DNA of 10,872 nt from Chrysochromulina parva (lineage: Eukaryota; Haptophyta; Prymnesiales; Chrysochromulinaceae). The notes under the pieces were generated by a model. That model did no database searches, was not told where the DNA came from, and was given only the letters and a program-made list of their open reading frames with translations. How positions within the stretch are numbered: position 1 is the first letter of the stretch; each line of letters starts with the position of its first letter. The stretch covers positions 1 to 10,872 of the forward strand of contig PJAB01002031.1 in NCBI GenBank assembly GCA_002887195.1, written 5' to 3'. The translations under genes were made by a program, and so were the position numbers. This document shows, in pieces, positions 1 to 8,200 of the stretch.

Positions 1-1
1 C

Positions 2-154
2 GCGCTGTGCGAGAAGGTCATCCACAACTGTTTCCTCAACGCCTCGGTGGCACCTCGGCCGCCCTGCCCGGCCAGCGTCGACGAGTTCCATGTCGGCTTC
101 GAAAGGGAGAACATCTTGCGCGGCGACATTGTGCAGTACCCGTTCAGCCAATGA
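2..154 (+). CDS. 3' end of an unrecognised protein-coding gene (partial)
   Basis: The second forward frame is open from the window edge to a TGA at 152-154 and encodes the last 50 residues of a protein that begins outside the window. The peptide has an ordinary mixed composition: two Cys near the start, the stretch PRPPCP, then VDEFHVGFERENILRGDIV and an end in YPFSQ. It does not have the Arg/Pro/Ala bias of the other frames here, which is why I prefer it over the overlapping frame that starts at base 7. I do not recognise the family and see no C-terminal sorting signal. It may be only the last exon. It runs in the same direction as the fasciclin gene, whose ATG lies 288 bases downstream. Confidence 0.5.
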   Translation, partial: ALCEKVIHNCFLNASVAPRPPCPASVDEFHVGFERENILRGDIVQYPFSQ

Positions 155-442
155 GCAGTCGTCCTCCAACGCTGGTGCGCGGCAAAGAGACGGCCAAGTT
201 CATATTACTGTAAGAAGTGGGAATCAATCATGGATTCATGGGGAGCGCGGCAGTCGCGTCTGATTTATGTGAGCGATGTGTGTGGTAGGAGTGAATCTAC
301 TGTAGGTACTAGCAACTAGGGGAGCGTGTTGCAGGCAGTCACCCTGTTTCTGATCGCCATGATGTCCCACATCATCAAGATTCTTGAACATGACGCTGCT
401 CTTTTGACGAATCTTTGACTTGGACGCTTTTCATTGTCAATC
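155..442. other. Intergenic region upstream of the fasciclin gene
   Basis: These 288 bases separate the stop of the partial gene from the ATG of the fasciclin gene and should hold the 3' UTR of the first and the promoter and 5' UTR of the second. G+C is visibly lower than in the coding parts. A TGTAA sits at 209-213; this is a polyadenylation signal in green algae, but its use in this lineage is unknown. I found no convincing TATA box, RNA gene or repeat. An in-frame TGA at 416-418 closes the fasciclin frame upstream of its ATG. Confidence 0.5.
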
Positions 443-1501
443 ATGCGCGCCGTCCTCACGCTCAAAATAATGCTGGGCACGGGCGCTGCTGCCTTCCGCG
501 CACCCATAACGCTCCCGCCTACCTCCGCCTCGTCACATGCGACGCGCTCGGGCACGGTGAATGCGGTGTCTTCGTGGTACGACGAAGGGAAGCGACTTTC
601 TTCTTCGGTAAAGGCGGAGAAGAAGGCAGACATCGCTGACACGGTTGGCTCTGGCGCTTTCAAGACCCTCGCCGCAGCCCTAGGTGCTGCCGGCCTCGCC
701 GATACCATAAAGACCGCCGGGCCCTTCACCGTCTTCGCGCCGACGGATGAAGCCTTTGCCAAGCTGCCCGCCGGCACCGTTGACAACCTCCTCAAGCCCG
801 AGAACAAGGCGAAGCTCGCCAGCATCCTCACGTACCACGTCTTGTCTGGCAAGGTGATGGCCAGCACCGTCGTCACCATGGATGGCAAGAAGGTGACAAC
901 CGTCAACGGCGCCGAGATCACCATCAAGGTCGGCAAGGACGGCGTCATGGTTAACAGCGCCAATGTCACGAAGACCGACGTAGAGTGCTCGAACGGCGTG
1001 ATCCACATCATCGATGCGGTCATGTTGCCGGCGCCCGAACCAGAGAAACTCAGCCCCGAACCAGAGAAACTCAGCCCAGTCGCGCTCCTTCGCAAGGAGC
1101 AAGCACAAGAAGATGAATGGAAGGCTAGCCGGCCCGCCGGCCTCGTACTGCAGCAGAACATCGCCCGCGGCATCTTTGGCGTGCTCGTGGTTGCGGCCGG
1201 CTACTTTTTGGTGCCCGCGCTCAGCGCAAATGGCCCGATGGGGGTGCCACGAACAGTGCAGGAATTCGCCGCCACGGCCGATGACCCAGACGGCAGGCAA
1301 TCACGCGACGTAGACGACCCTTTGTTTCAACAGGTGCCAAGGGCGAAAGATGACATCAGCCTTGATGAGAGGCCAATCTCCGCGAAGCGTTTCCGGACCG
1401 GATACGAAGGACGGAAGGACGTGGGCACCTTTCGGCCGTTGTTCCCGACCGCGAAAGAGGTCGACTTCGAGTCCGCGCCCCACGGAGAGTGGGGGGTGTA
1501 G
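443..1501 (+). CDS. Plastid-targeted FAS1 (fasciclin) domain protein with one transmembrane segment
   Basis: This 352-residue protein has one FAS1 (fasciclin/beta-Ig-H3) domain at about residues 62-196. The two conserved FAS1 blocks are visible: [14 protein letters not shown] at 95-108, and [10 protein letters not shown] from 128 (with the family's Tyr-His pair) through HIIDAVMLP at 188-196. The N terminus is a short hydrophobic signal ending GAAA|FRAP, with Phe18 at the expected +1 position, followed by a Ser/Thr/Ala-rich stretch. That is the ASAFAP-type bipartite presequence of secondary red plastids, so import into the plastid is inferred. After the domain come a duplicated PEPEKLS linker, a charged stretch, one membrane span at about 243-260 and a polar tail of roughly 90 residues. 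FAS1 domains usually mediate adhesion or protein contacts; no enzymatic role is expected. ATG 443 is the first in-frame ATG after the TGA at 416-418 and has A at -3. No intron is needed. The family call is firm; location and role are inference. Confidence 0.9.
   Translation: MRAVLTLKIMLGTGAAAFRAPITLPPTSASSHATRSGTVNAVSSWYDEGKRLSSSVKAEKKADIADTVGSGAFKTLAAALGAAGLADTIKTAGPFTVFAPTDEAFAKLPAGTVDNLLKPENKAKLASILTYHVLSGKVMASTVVTMDGKKVTTVNGAEITIKVGKDGVMVNSANVTKTDVECSNGVIHIIDAVMLPAPEPEKLSPEPEKLSPVALLRKEQAQEDEWKASRPAGLVLQQNIARGIFGVLVVAAGYFLVPALSANGPMGVPRTVQEFAATADDPDGRQSRDVDDPLFQQVPRAKDDISLDERPISAKRFRTGYEGRKDVGTFRPLFPTAKEVDFESAPHGEWGV
1034..1075 (+). repeat. Exact 21-bp tandem duplication in the fasciclin gene
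   Basis: Two perfect copies (1034-1054 and 1055-1075) encode PEPEKLS twice, in frame, in the linker between the FAS1 domain and the charged stretch before the membrane span. Perfect identity points to a recent slippage event. The duplication lengthens a flexible linker by seven residues and leaves the domain intact. Confidence 0.95.
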
Positions 1502-1659
1502 ATCAGACCAACTCCAGCCGTGTCTGATCGAGCGAGTCTGCAGTCTCAGATAGAAGAGTGATAGTTAGCCGAGTCGAGCGCACCCGTGGGTGTATCTTAA
1601 GGTTAAACTTGGTGATGCCTGTCAAAGTCCGGTTGATGAGGGGGATCGCGCCGACAGGC

Positions 1660-1681
1660 TACCCGCGGTTTACCCGCGGTT
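1660..1681. repeat. 11-bp direct tandem repeat
   Basis: TACCCGCGGTT occurs twice head to tail (1660-1670 and 1671-1681) just before the G+C-rich block begins. CCGCGG within each unit is itself palindromic. No function can be assigned. Confidence 0.9.
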
Positions 1682-1739
1682 TTAAATGCGCACGGGGGTC
1701 GTCTCTAACGGAAAACCACGCAATACGCCCGGGGCACGT

Positions 1740-2020
1740 GGGGCCGGTCGCGAGCGGAGGGGTCGGGTCCCGGTCCAGACGCGCGACCGAGCCGCCAGCC
1801 GGGAGCAGCAGACAAGCAGCAGACGCGGCCGCGCGGGGCCGCGCGCGGCGCGCGCGGGGCGCCGGGGCCGGGGCCCCGGCCGCCCCGCGCCCCGCCGCCG
1901 GGCGGCGACCGGAGACGAGACTCGAGAGTCGACTCGAGAGATAGACGAGGGTCGAGGCCGCCCGCCGGGCCGGCGTGTGTTAAATCGCCGTCGGGGGCGC
2001 GGCGCGCGGTGAGCGCGGGG
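1740..2020. other. Extremely G+C-rich block with self-complementary segments
   Basis: Most of this stretch is G or C, with dense CG dinucleotides and several self-complementary pieces. Examples are GCCGCGCGCGGC at about 1842-1853, the 16-bp perfect palindrome GGCCGGGGCCCCGGCC at 1866-1881, and GAGTCGACTC at 1926-1935 inside a run of CTCGAG-like words. Transcribed RNA would fold strongly. It lies between two converging genes, so a promoter-associated CpG island for either is unlikely. A structured 3' UTR, an unannotated RNA or a fast-drifting spacer all remain possible. Such sequence is also prone to assembly error. Confidence 0.6.
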
Positions 2021-2065
2021 CGGTCTCTCTTGTTGGCTCTTGTCATCCGTCAACGGTGAACGGAC

Positions 2066-2083
2066 AACGCGCGCGCGCGCGTT
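2066..2083. repeat. CG-alternating 18-bp palindrome (Z-DNA-type sequence)
   Basis: AACGCGCGCGCGCGCGTT is a perfect palindrome with seven consecutive CG dinucleotides, the alternating purine-pyrimidine pattern that most readily adopts left-handed DNA. It is followed directly by the palindrome TTCCGGAA at 2083-2090. The sequence feature is certain; any role is not. Confidence 0.85.
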
Positions 2084-2625
2084 TCCGGAACACGGAAGCA
2101 ACCGACACATTCCAAACGCCGCCGGCCGAACGTCGCGAGCCAATAATACAGCGCCATGTCAACACTTTACAAGTACCAATGGTCACACACGCGTGTTCTG
2201 TCTGTTCGGACAAGAAAGCCCCACCAATCAAAGAAGATCAATGAAGAACCGGTCGCGAACGCGACACGTCATGGTTCAATCGATTGGGGACACCTCAGGC
2301 ATGCGCGTCAAAGTGAACATCCTCGCATGTCCTCCCCGCTCCCGCAGCCACGCAGCCACAGACGACGACTCACGTCCCGCAGACCGTGCTGGCTTTTGTC
2401 TGAATCGTTGCGCCCACTCGCCTTCCGTTCGCCGCACATGACTGATGCGCGGGGGCCCCACGGCGACGAGATCGACTCGTCATCTCGACTCATCTCGACG
2501 CACGCACATCATCGTAATGCGTTAGATATGAGCATGGCTCCCGACCGGCCGTCGTGATGGCCTGGCTGTTTGCAGGTCACCATCGCCCCAGCCCCATCCA
2601 AAGTTTGCTCGCCAAGGACTACGCT

Positions 2626-4992
2626 TTAAGCGAGGGTGGGCCGCCCCGGCGTCGGTGGTCGCACGGCGTCGGAGCCGTTGGGCTCCACCTCTGGTGTGAA
2701 GACTCTGGTGTGAAGACTCTGCTTTGCTGCCTGCTGCCGCACGGTCACGCTCGTCGGGAGCGTGGAGCCATTATCGAGCCAGATGCTCTCTTGCGACCAC
2801 GCCGCCGGCGTCTCGACGCCCGCCCCGGCAGCTGGTGCGGCAGCGACCGGTACGAGCCCTTCGCGCGTCGGCTTGAGCGTGTGGCCTTGCAGGCTGAAGA
2901 GGCTGTGTCCGGGCGAGATGATCGGCTGCGCCCAGGCGGGCGCTGTGGTGGGCGCTGGGCGCGTGACCACCCCGGATGGCAACGAGGGAGCGGCCCCGTT
3001 GGCGCACACGCACGGCGCACAGGCCGGGGGGTAGGAAGCCTCTCCGCCGGAGCCGCGGCGCAGTTGTCGGGTGCTGTCGGCGGGTGTCCGAGGTGACGTG
3101 TACAGGCGGAGCATGCCTGTGCTCCGCCGCAAGCTGCGCGGCCGCCCTGCCGAAGGCGGTATTGGGACCCCAACGGCACAAGGCGCCGAAGGCGGCGGCT
3201 GCAGCTGCCGCGACGAGGGCAGCGGCTCGGCTGAAGGTCGGATGGGCGCTGTGATGGGCGGTGCTGTGTGGGGGGCTGCGTCAACTGCCGGCCGGGAAGA
3301 GTCCATCGCCTCGACCGATGAGCTGCAGCGACTCCGTTCACAGCGACTCCGTTCACAGCGACTCCGAGCGGCGGGCCCCTCCTCTGGATCTGGATCTGGA
3401 TCTGGATCAGGATCTGGGTGCGCCATGCGCACGGCCTCGCTCGAAGATGGAACGCTCACGACCGCCGCTGCCTCATCCGCTGAGGTGATGTCGTCCGCTG
3501 GGATCATGACCTCGAGGCGTGGCCTCGACGTGTGGCGGTCCCGGCGGCGCTGCAGCAAGGTCGCGTGACGAGACGGCGAAAGGGCCCTGCTCGCTGCTGC
3601 CTCAGCCGCTCCCTCGCTGCCCTCGGCCGGGGAACCCTCAACCGTTGCCACCACCGCCTCGTGCTCCTCCAAAGCGTACTCCTCGACAGACTCCTCGACT
3701 GCGTTGAGGCCCACATGCCGGCGCTCAGCTGCCGCGGCGAGCAGTTCACGTTCACACGAGCGGATTCGTTCTTGGGCAGCGTGTGTGCCTGCGAGCACCG
3801 CTGGCGCCTCTGCTTGCGCCTGCGCCGCTGTCGTCTCTGCCGCCTCTGCGTGCGCGGCTGCCGCGTCCGCCTCTGCGTGCGCCGCTGCCGCCTCAGATGC
3901 CCCTGCTGCCTGCCAGTGCAGCTCAGCTTGCTGCGGGGCCACCGGAGGCGAGTGGAGCTTCTCTTCTTCCGCATACGCCTCGAGCAGCGACATCGACGCC
4001 CACGCCTCGAGCTCTTGGGTGGCGGCGGCGCGCGCGGCGGCGCGCGCCATGCGCCGAGGGCTCGGAGCCTCCCGAGAGGCTTCTGTTGCTGCGGCGGCGT
4101 CGTCAGCATCCTCTCCGCGGCCAAAGTAGCTGCTGCCGCCGCAGCCGCTGCCAGCAGTGCTATTGTAGCTGTTGCCGGCACGGCTAAGTGGGTGCGTAGC
4201 AGCGGGCGGCAGGTAGTCCGCCGCCGGCGATGGGTGAGCCATCTGCGCGCGCGCGGCCGCGACCGCCGCCTCCGCCTGGGCCATGGCGAGGGCGCCCACG
4301 ATGGCGCACTCACCCACGGTGCCACTCTTGCTGCTGGTGCTGCTGAGCCACGCCGAAGGCGGCGTTGGCGGAAGCGGCGGCGAGGGTTTTGTCAGCCCTC
4401 GCCAGATGGCCAGTGGAGGCGACTTCGAGCGCGCCCAGTTTTCGTCGTCAGTGGAGGAGGCGACCGCGGCTGACGTGACGACGACTTTCGCCACGACAGC
4501 AGGATTGCTGCCGCTGCTGCTTGCGTCCCAAGCGGCCGCTGCGGCCGATCCGCGCAAGGGTGACGAGTTCAAGGAGATGGACCGCAGCCCGCCCCGGTCG
4601 CGACTGTTGCGCCCGCACGAAGGCCCAGGCTTCGGCGAGGTTTCCCGCTTGCCGCGCATGGTGACGAAGCGGTGCTGTGGGTTTGCATTCTCGAGATCCA
4701 TAGGCACGCGATCGCCGTGGCTCGAATTTGTGGCGCAGACTGTTTGAGAACCGCCGAATGAGTACCGACGGCAACGCCAGCGCGACGAAGGCGCCTCGTT
4801 GATCGGGCACGGCGCACTGCACACACTCATGCTCTGCCTGCGTGGTGGTGGCGCCGGAGCGAGGCTGACGACTCCGCCGATAGTCCATCGGCGATTGGTA
4901 AATACGCGCTCGCCGAGGTAGGCGGTGAGGTCAGGGTCGACGATCGCGGTCATAAGGGGCGCTTCGGGTGCTCGTGGCACCTCCAGCGCCAT
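2626..4992 (-). CDS. Large low-complexity Ala/Pro/Ser-rich protein of unknown function
   Basis: A single minus-strand frame encodes 788 residues. The ATG at 4992-4990 has a strong eukaryotic context (G at -3 and +4) and an in-frame TGA two codons upstream, so the start is well defined; the stop is TAA at 2628-2626. I recognise no family. The first 40 residues (with TAYLGERVFTNRRWTIGG) look the most ordered. Residues about 190-300 are Pro/Ser-rich. Residues about 315-445 are Ala/Glu/Gln-rich with repeated AEA and HAEA words and should form helix or coiled coil. A His followed by six Asp-Pro pairs lies at about 525-536, and an RSRCE repeat follows at about 543-556. The remainder is Pro/Ser/Arg-rich and probably disordered. 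No signal peptide or membrane span is evident. High G+C opens competing frames on both strands (up to 313 codons at 3532-4473 plus), so frame and intron structure are less certain than for the neighbours. The gene follows the giant immunophilin in the same direction, 283 bases away. Confidence 0.6.
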   Translation of the reverse strand: MALEVPRAPEAPLMTAIVDPDLTAYLGERVFTNRRWTIGGVVSLAPAPPPRRQSMSVCSAPCPINEAPSSRWRCRRYSFGGSQTVCATNSSHGDRVPMDLENANPQHRFVTMRGKRETSPKPGPSCGRNSRDRGGLRSISLNSSPLRGSAAAAAWDASSSGSNPAVVAKVVVTSAAVASSTDDENWARSKSPPLAIWRGLTKPSPPLPPTPPSAWLSSTSSKSGTVGECAIVGALAMAQAEAAVAAARAQMAHPSPAADYLPPAATHPLSRAGNSYNSTAGSGCGGSSYFGRGEDADDAAAATEASREAPSPRRMARAAARAAATQELEAWASMSLLEAYAEEEKLHSPPVAPQQAELHWQAAGASEAAAAHAEADAAAAHAEAAETTAAQAQAEAPAVLAGTHAAQERIRSCERELLAAAAERRHVGLNAVEESVEEYALEEHEAVVATVEGSPAEGSEGAAEAAASRALSPSRHATLLQRRRDRHTSRPRLEVMIPADDITSADEAAAVVSVPSSSEAVRMAHPDPDPDPDPDPEEGPAARSRCERSRCERSRCSSSVEAMDSSRPAVDAAPHTAPPITAPIRPSAEPLPSSRQLQPPPSAPCAVGVPIPPSAGRPRSLRRSTGMLRLYTSPRTPADSTRQLRRGSGGEASYPPACAPCVCANGAAPSLPSGVVTRPAPTTAPAWAQPIISPGHSLFSLQGHTLKPTREGLVPVAAAPAAGAGVETPAAWSQESIWLDNGSTLPTSVTVRQQAAKQSLHTRVFTPEVEPNGSDAVRPPTPGRPTLA
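2691..2718 (-). repeat. Exact 14-bp tandem duplication near the 3' end of the low-complexity gene
   Basis: CTGGTGTGAAGACT (plus strand) occurs at 2691-2704 and 2705-2718. In the gene the two copies are read in different phases (SLHTR, then VFTPE), because 14 is not a multiple of three. The duplication therefore shifted the reading frame of the last roughly 30 codons relative to an unduplicated ancestor. Confidence 0.9.
3326..3365 (-). repeat. 15-bp in-frame tandem repeat (RSRCE units)
   Basis: CAGCGACTCCGTTCA (plus strand) occurs at 3326-3340 and 3341-3355, then a partial copy to 3365. On the coding strand it yields RSRCERSRCERSRC, giving three evenly spaced Cys residues five apart in a basic setting. 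Confidence 0.9.
3384..3418 (-). repeat. 6-bp microsatellite encoding an Asp-Pro run
   Basis: About six copies of the hexamer CTGGAT (plus strand), with slight variation, are read on the minus strand as alternating Asp and Pro after HP. The unit is a multiple of three, so expansion or contraction changes length without breaking the frame. Confidence 0.9.
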
Positions 4993-5074
4993 GGCTCAAG
5001 CAAAAGAGAGATGAAGGGTCTTTTGAAAATGGCAAAAAGAGACAGAGTGAATTGAGTGTGAAGCTGTGAACCGA

Positions 5075-5088
5075 ATTATACACATTGG
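5075..5088 (-). promoter_or_regulatory. Possible TATA-like element with adjacent CCAAT for the low-complexity gene
   Basis: On the minus strand the intergenic spacer contains CCAAT (complement of 5084-5088), followed four bases later by TATAAT (complement of 5075-5080), the latter 83 bases before the ATG at 4992. Distance and orientation would suit a TATA element with a 5' UTR of about 50 bases. A CCAAT box normally lies farther upstream, however, and promoter elements in these algae are poorly defined, so this is a weak call. Confidence 0.25.
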
Positions 5089-5275
5089 CTATGAACCGCG
5101 CCGAGAGGATGGGCGGAGGGTTTGCCCGACACACAGGAACGCACCTAAATGTACTGAGGCATCTAGCTCACAACTAATCGGGGTCTGGGTGAGGGACCCG
5201 AGGTCGTTCTTATGCTTTCCGCGCCCCGTCGGATCTCGGATGCAGTGCATGCTGCTTGCTGCAACGGTACGCATG

Positions 5276-8200
5276 CTATAAGGGCGGGACGGCCCCGTGT
5301 GGGATCACGCCGAAACTCGAGCCGCAGTCGTCGATGAGCACAGGCTGTAGCGGCGCATCGTTCTTGCTCACGCGCACGCGCTCCACCTGCCGGACGACCT
5401 CGAGGCCGGAGATCACGCGACCGAAGACGACGTGGGTCCCCTCGAGATGTGGCGCCTCGCACGTGGTGATGAAGAACTGTGAGCCATTCATGTTGCGCCC
5501 CCCGTTGGCCATCGCGACCATGCCGGGAGCGTCAAACTTGCCCGTCAGGTCCTCATCATCGAATTGGCCGCCAAAAATAGATTCGCCGCCCTTGCCGTCA
5601 CCGTGGACGATGTCGCCGCCCTGGATCAGAAAGTTGCGGATGACGCGATGGAACCTAGTGCCCTGCAGGTGTAACGGCTTCCTCGAGAGCCGCCCGTTGC
5701 CGCGCTCGCCCGTGCAGAGCGCGCGAAAGTTCTCACAGGTCTTGGGCGCCTGGCGCGCGAAGAGCTCGATGGTGACGCGGCCGATGACTTTGGCGTCGAC
5801 GCTCAGGTCGAGCCACGCGGTTGGGAGCGCGCCGTGCCGGGCGCTGGGCCGCGACGGAATCCCGGTGGCCTCCTTGTACAGCGCCGCCGACCGGTCCGGA
5901 GACTCCTCTGAGAAGAACTTGCCGCCAAACTGCGCCGTTTGGGCAAGTTTGGCGACGCGCATGGTGAACTTGGTGCTCAGCACGGCGTCCAGCACGTCCT
6001 TGTCGTTCGGGTCGATCTCGAGGGCGAGCTGAAGACTAGCCATCGCCTGCTCGTACTCCTGGCGTCCAAAGTACGCCTGGTAGCTCCGGTAGAGCGCCTT
6101 CACCTTCTGCTCGTCGGTGAGCCTCGAGGGCTTCGCGAGCACCTTGTCACACAATCTGAGCGCCGCCACGTACTCCTCGCGCTTGAGCTCGCAGAACGCC
6201 TCGTTGAGCTGGCACGAGAGCAGCAAAATCTCCGCCTCGGCCACTCGGCCACTCAGCAACTGCTCCGCCACGTTGAACTTGGGGCTCTCGATAAGTTCGC
6301 AGGCCTCGTGGTAACGCTCCCGTGCCTCGCTATACATGCAATTTCGCACGTACTCGGTGCCCTGGCTCTTGAGTGCGTAGGCCTGGTCCATCATCTCGGC
6401 GTCGCTCATGGTTGAGAAGTTTCCTGTGAACCCTTTCCAAGAGTACAACTCCACCTCCCAGCGCACAGTCGAGCATGGCGGCACCAGCCACTTGTTGCCT
6501 ACGCCTTTCCAGCCCTTGGCGCCATATGCGTACTCGGCCCTGCACACGTACTCGGCGAGCTCACCACGGTTCATCGTCGCCACCGCCGCCGCGAGCCAAC
6601 CCAGCTCCGTGCCGCTGCCCAGCTTGACGAACGGGTGGCCGATCCGGTCGCGCGACGAGTCGAATCGAGTGCCGTCCATCAGCCAGCCCGTGTAGTGCAC
6701 CTTACACAGAGCGTCCGCCGGCGGTCGCCCCGCTATCCCGCTGCCCGCGCGCAGCACGCGCTTCATGATGCCACCGTCGCCCTTGATGTCGATGCCCATG
6801 GGGTTCGCATGCATGGACTGCGCCTCGGACCGCAACTGCTTGTGCATACGAAGCGACCGTCTATCTGAGGCGTCAGCATCCACGTCCGCGCTCGCCACAG
6901 CCTGTGGACCAGGTTCTGGAACCGATGGTACTGGGTTCGTCACTTGGTTCGTCACTGGAACCCACGGCACTGGGTTCGTCACTTGGTTCGTCACTGGAAC
7001 CCATGGCACTGGGTTCATCACTTGGTTCGTCACTGGAACCCATGGCACTGGGTTCGTCACTTGGTTCGTCACTGGAATCCATGGCACCAGCTCCACGTCC
7101 ACGTCCTCGTCCTCGTCCGCCTTGTATGTGGGACTCGGGCCTTCCTTTACCCGGCCTACGCCGCCCGCCATGACCTGCCCCTTGGCCGTCGCCGCCTCGC
7201 ACAGGATCCCAACGCGTGTCGGATCCCTCGCCCACTCCAGTACGCCGGCACCCAGTGACGAACCCATCGGCGTGCCCAACCCGAACGCCGCCTCCCTGGC
7301 GCGCGTGACGGCCGGCGTCTCCACCTCCTCCACCATCACAACGTCTTCCAGAGTCTCCACGAGAGGCGGTAGGCACCTGGCTGCGCGCTCGCAATTGGCG
7401 TCTTTGGCGACGCATTCGGCGCCTTGCTGCGCGCGCAAGGCATTCTGATCCGCGAGAAAGCCCCTTTTCCACAGCTGCTTGGCCGCTTTTTTCTCCTCCA
7501 TCTCGAGCCGGCGCACCTCGTCGATCTCGTCAACAATCTCGCGATTTCGCGGGTCGCGCCGCGCGGCCGAGATCAAATCGTCCTTCGCGCGCCCCAGCAA
7601 GCCCAACGCCTTGTACGCTTGGCCGCGCCAAAAGTGCGCCTTGACGTTCGTCGTGTCGAGGTGGAGCGCCTTGTCGCACTGCTCGATGGCCTTCTTGGCG
7701 CGTGAAGGCGGCGGCGTGCCGTCCTCGCTGGGCCCGTCTGTCTTGGAATCCAGCACTGGCCTGCCAAGCTCGCCAAGCTTCAAATGGCACATCGCCATGT
7801 TGACGTACGTCGACATCTTATTCGCGTCGATGGCCATGCGCTTGGCACGCTGCTCCGCATAGGGAATGTCGGCCATGCAGATTTCGGAGCCGATGGCTGC
7901 GTACTCGAGCGCCTCGTCGTACCGCCGGAGCGCGCCTTCGTAGTCGCCCAGCTTGAAGAGCTCGTTGCCCTGCGCCTTGCGCCGGATCTGCGTCGCAATC
8001 TTCTCGTCGAGCTCCATGGCGTAGCTAGGCTTGAACCGATCGACCTCGACGAGCTCGAGATCAATCTCGACGATCTGGCCCTTGTATCTCTCGTACAGCG
8101 GACACTTCGCCTCGCACGGCTCATACAACTCCACTGGGCAGCCGTACGCCCACGCGGACGGCGCACTGACGGTCGCGAACCCCCCCGGGCGCATCTGGAG

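Larger units (their letters stand above)
1502..2625. other. Convergent intergenic region without a supported gene
   Basis: The region lies tail to tail between the fasciclin gene (+) and the low-complexity gene (-), so it should contain both 3' UTRs and no promoter for either. Open frames here (for example 1558-1944 and 2156-2557 on the plus strand, 1682-2143 on the minus) encode Arg/Pro/Gly-rich or featureless peptides explained by base composition, and several overlap on both strands. The interval holds an 11-bp tandem repeat, a nearly pure G+C block at about 1740-2020 and a CG-alternating palindrome. From about 2090 to 2550 the sequence is less biased and I see nothing recognisable. I found no tRNA, rRNA or transposon ends. 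Confidence 0.6.

Noticed and set aside
434..442. TTG start for the fasciclin gene
   Set aside because: A non-ATG start is unnecessary in a eukaryotic gene; ATG 443 follows nine bases later and begins the targeting presequence correctly.
316..1173. 285-codon minus-strand open frame opposite the fasciclin gene
   Set aside because: It is antisense to a confidently identified FAS1 domain and its translation is Ser/Thr/Ala-rich without any recognisable motif; high G+C explains it.
1740..2060. Ribosomal spacer (ITS-like) sequence
   Set aside because: The G+C-rich texture resembles rDNA spacers, but no 18S, 5.8S or 28S segment flanks it within the window.
2156..2557. 133-codon plus-strand open frame in the convergent spacer
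   Set aside because: Composition is random-like (His, Arg, Ser), with no domain, no repeat and an overlapping equal-length frame at 2040-2441; not supportable as a gene.
3532..4473. 313-codon plus-strand open frame opposite the orphan gene
   Set aside because: Arg/Cys/Leu-rich translation, the mirror of Ala/Glu/Ser-rich coding on the other strand. The minus frame is much longer with a well-defined start, though I cannot fully exclude this one.
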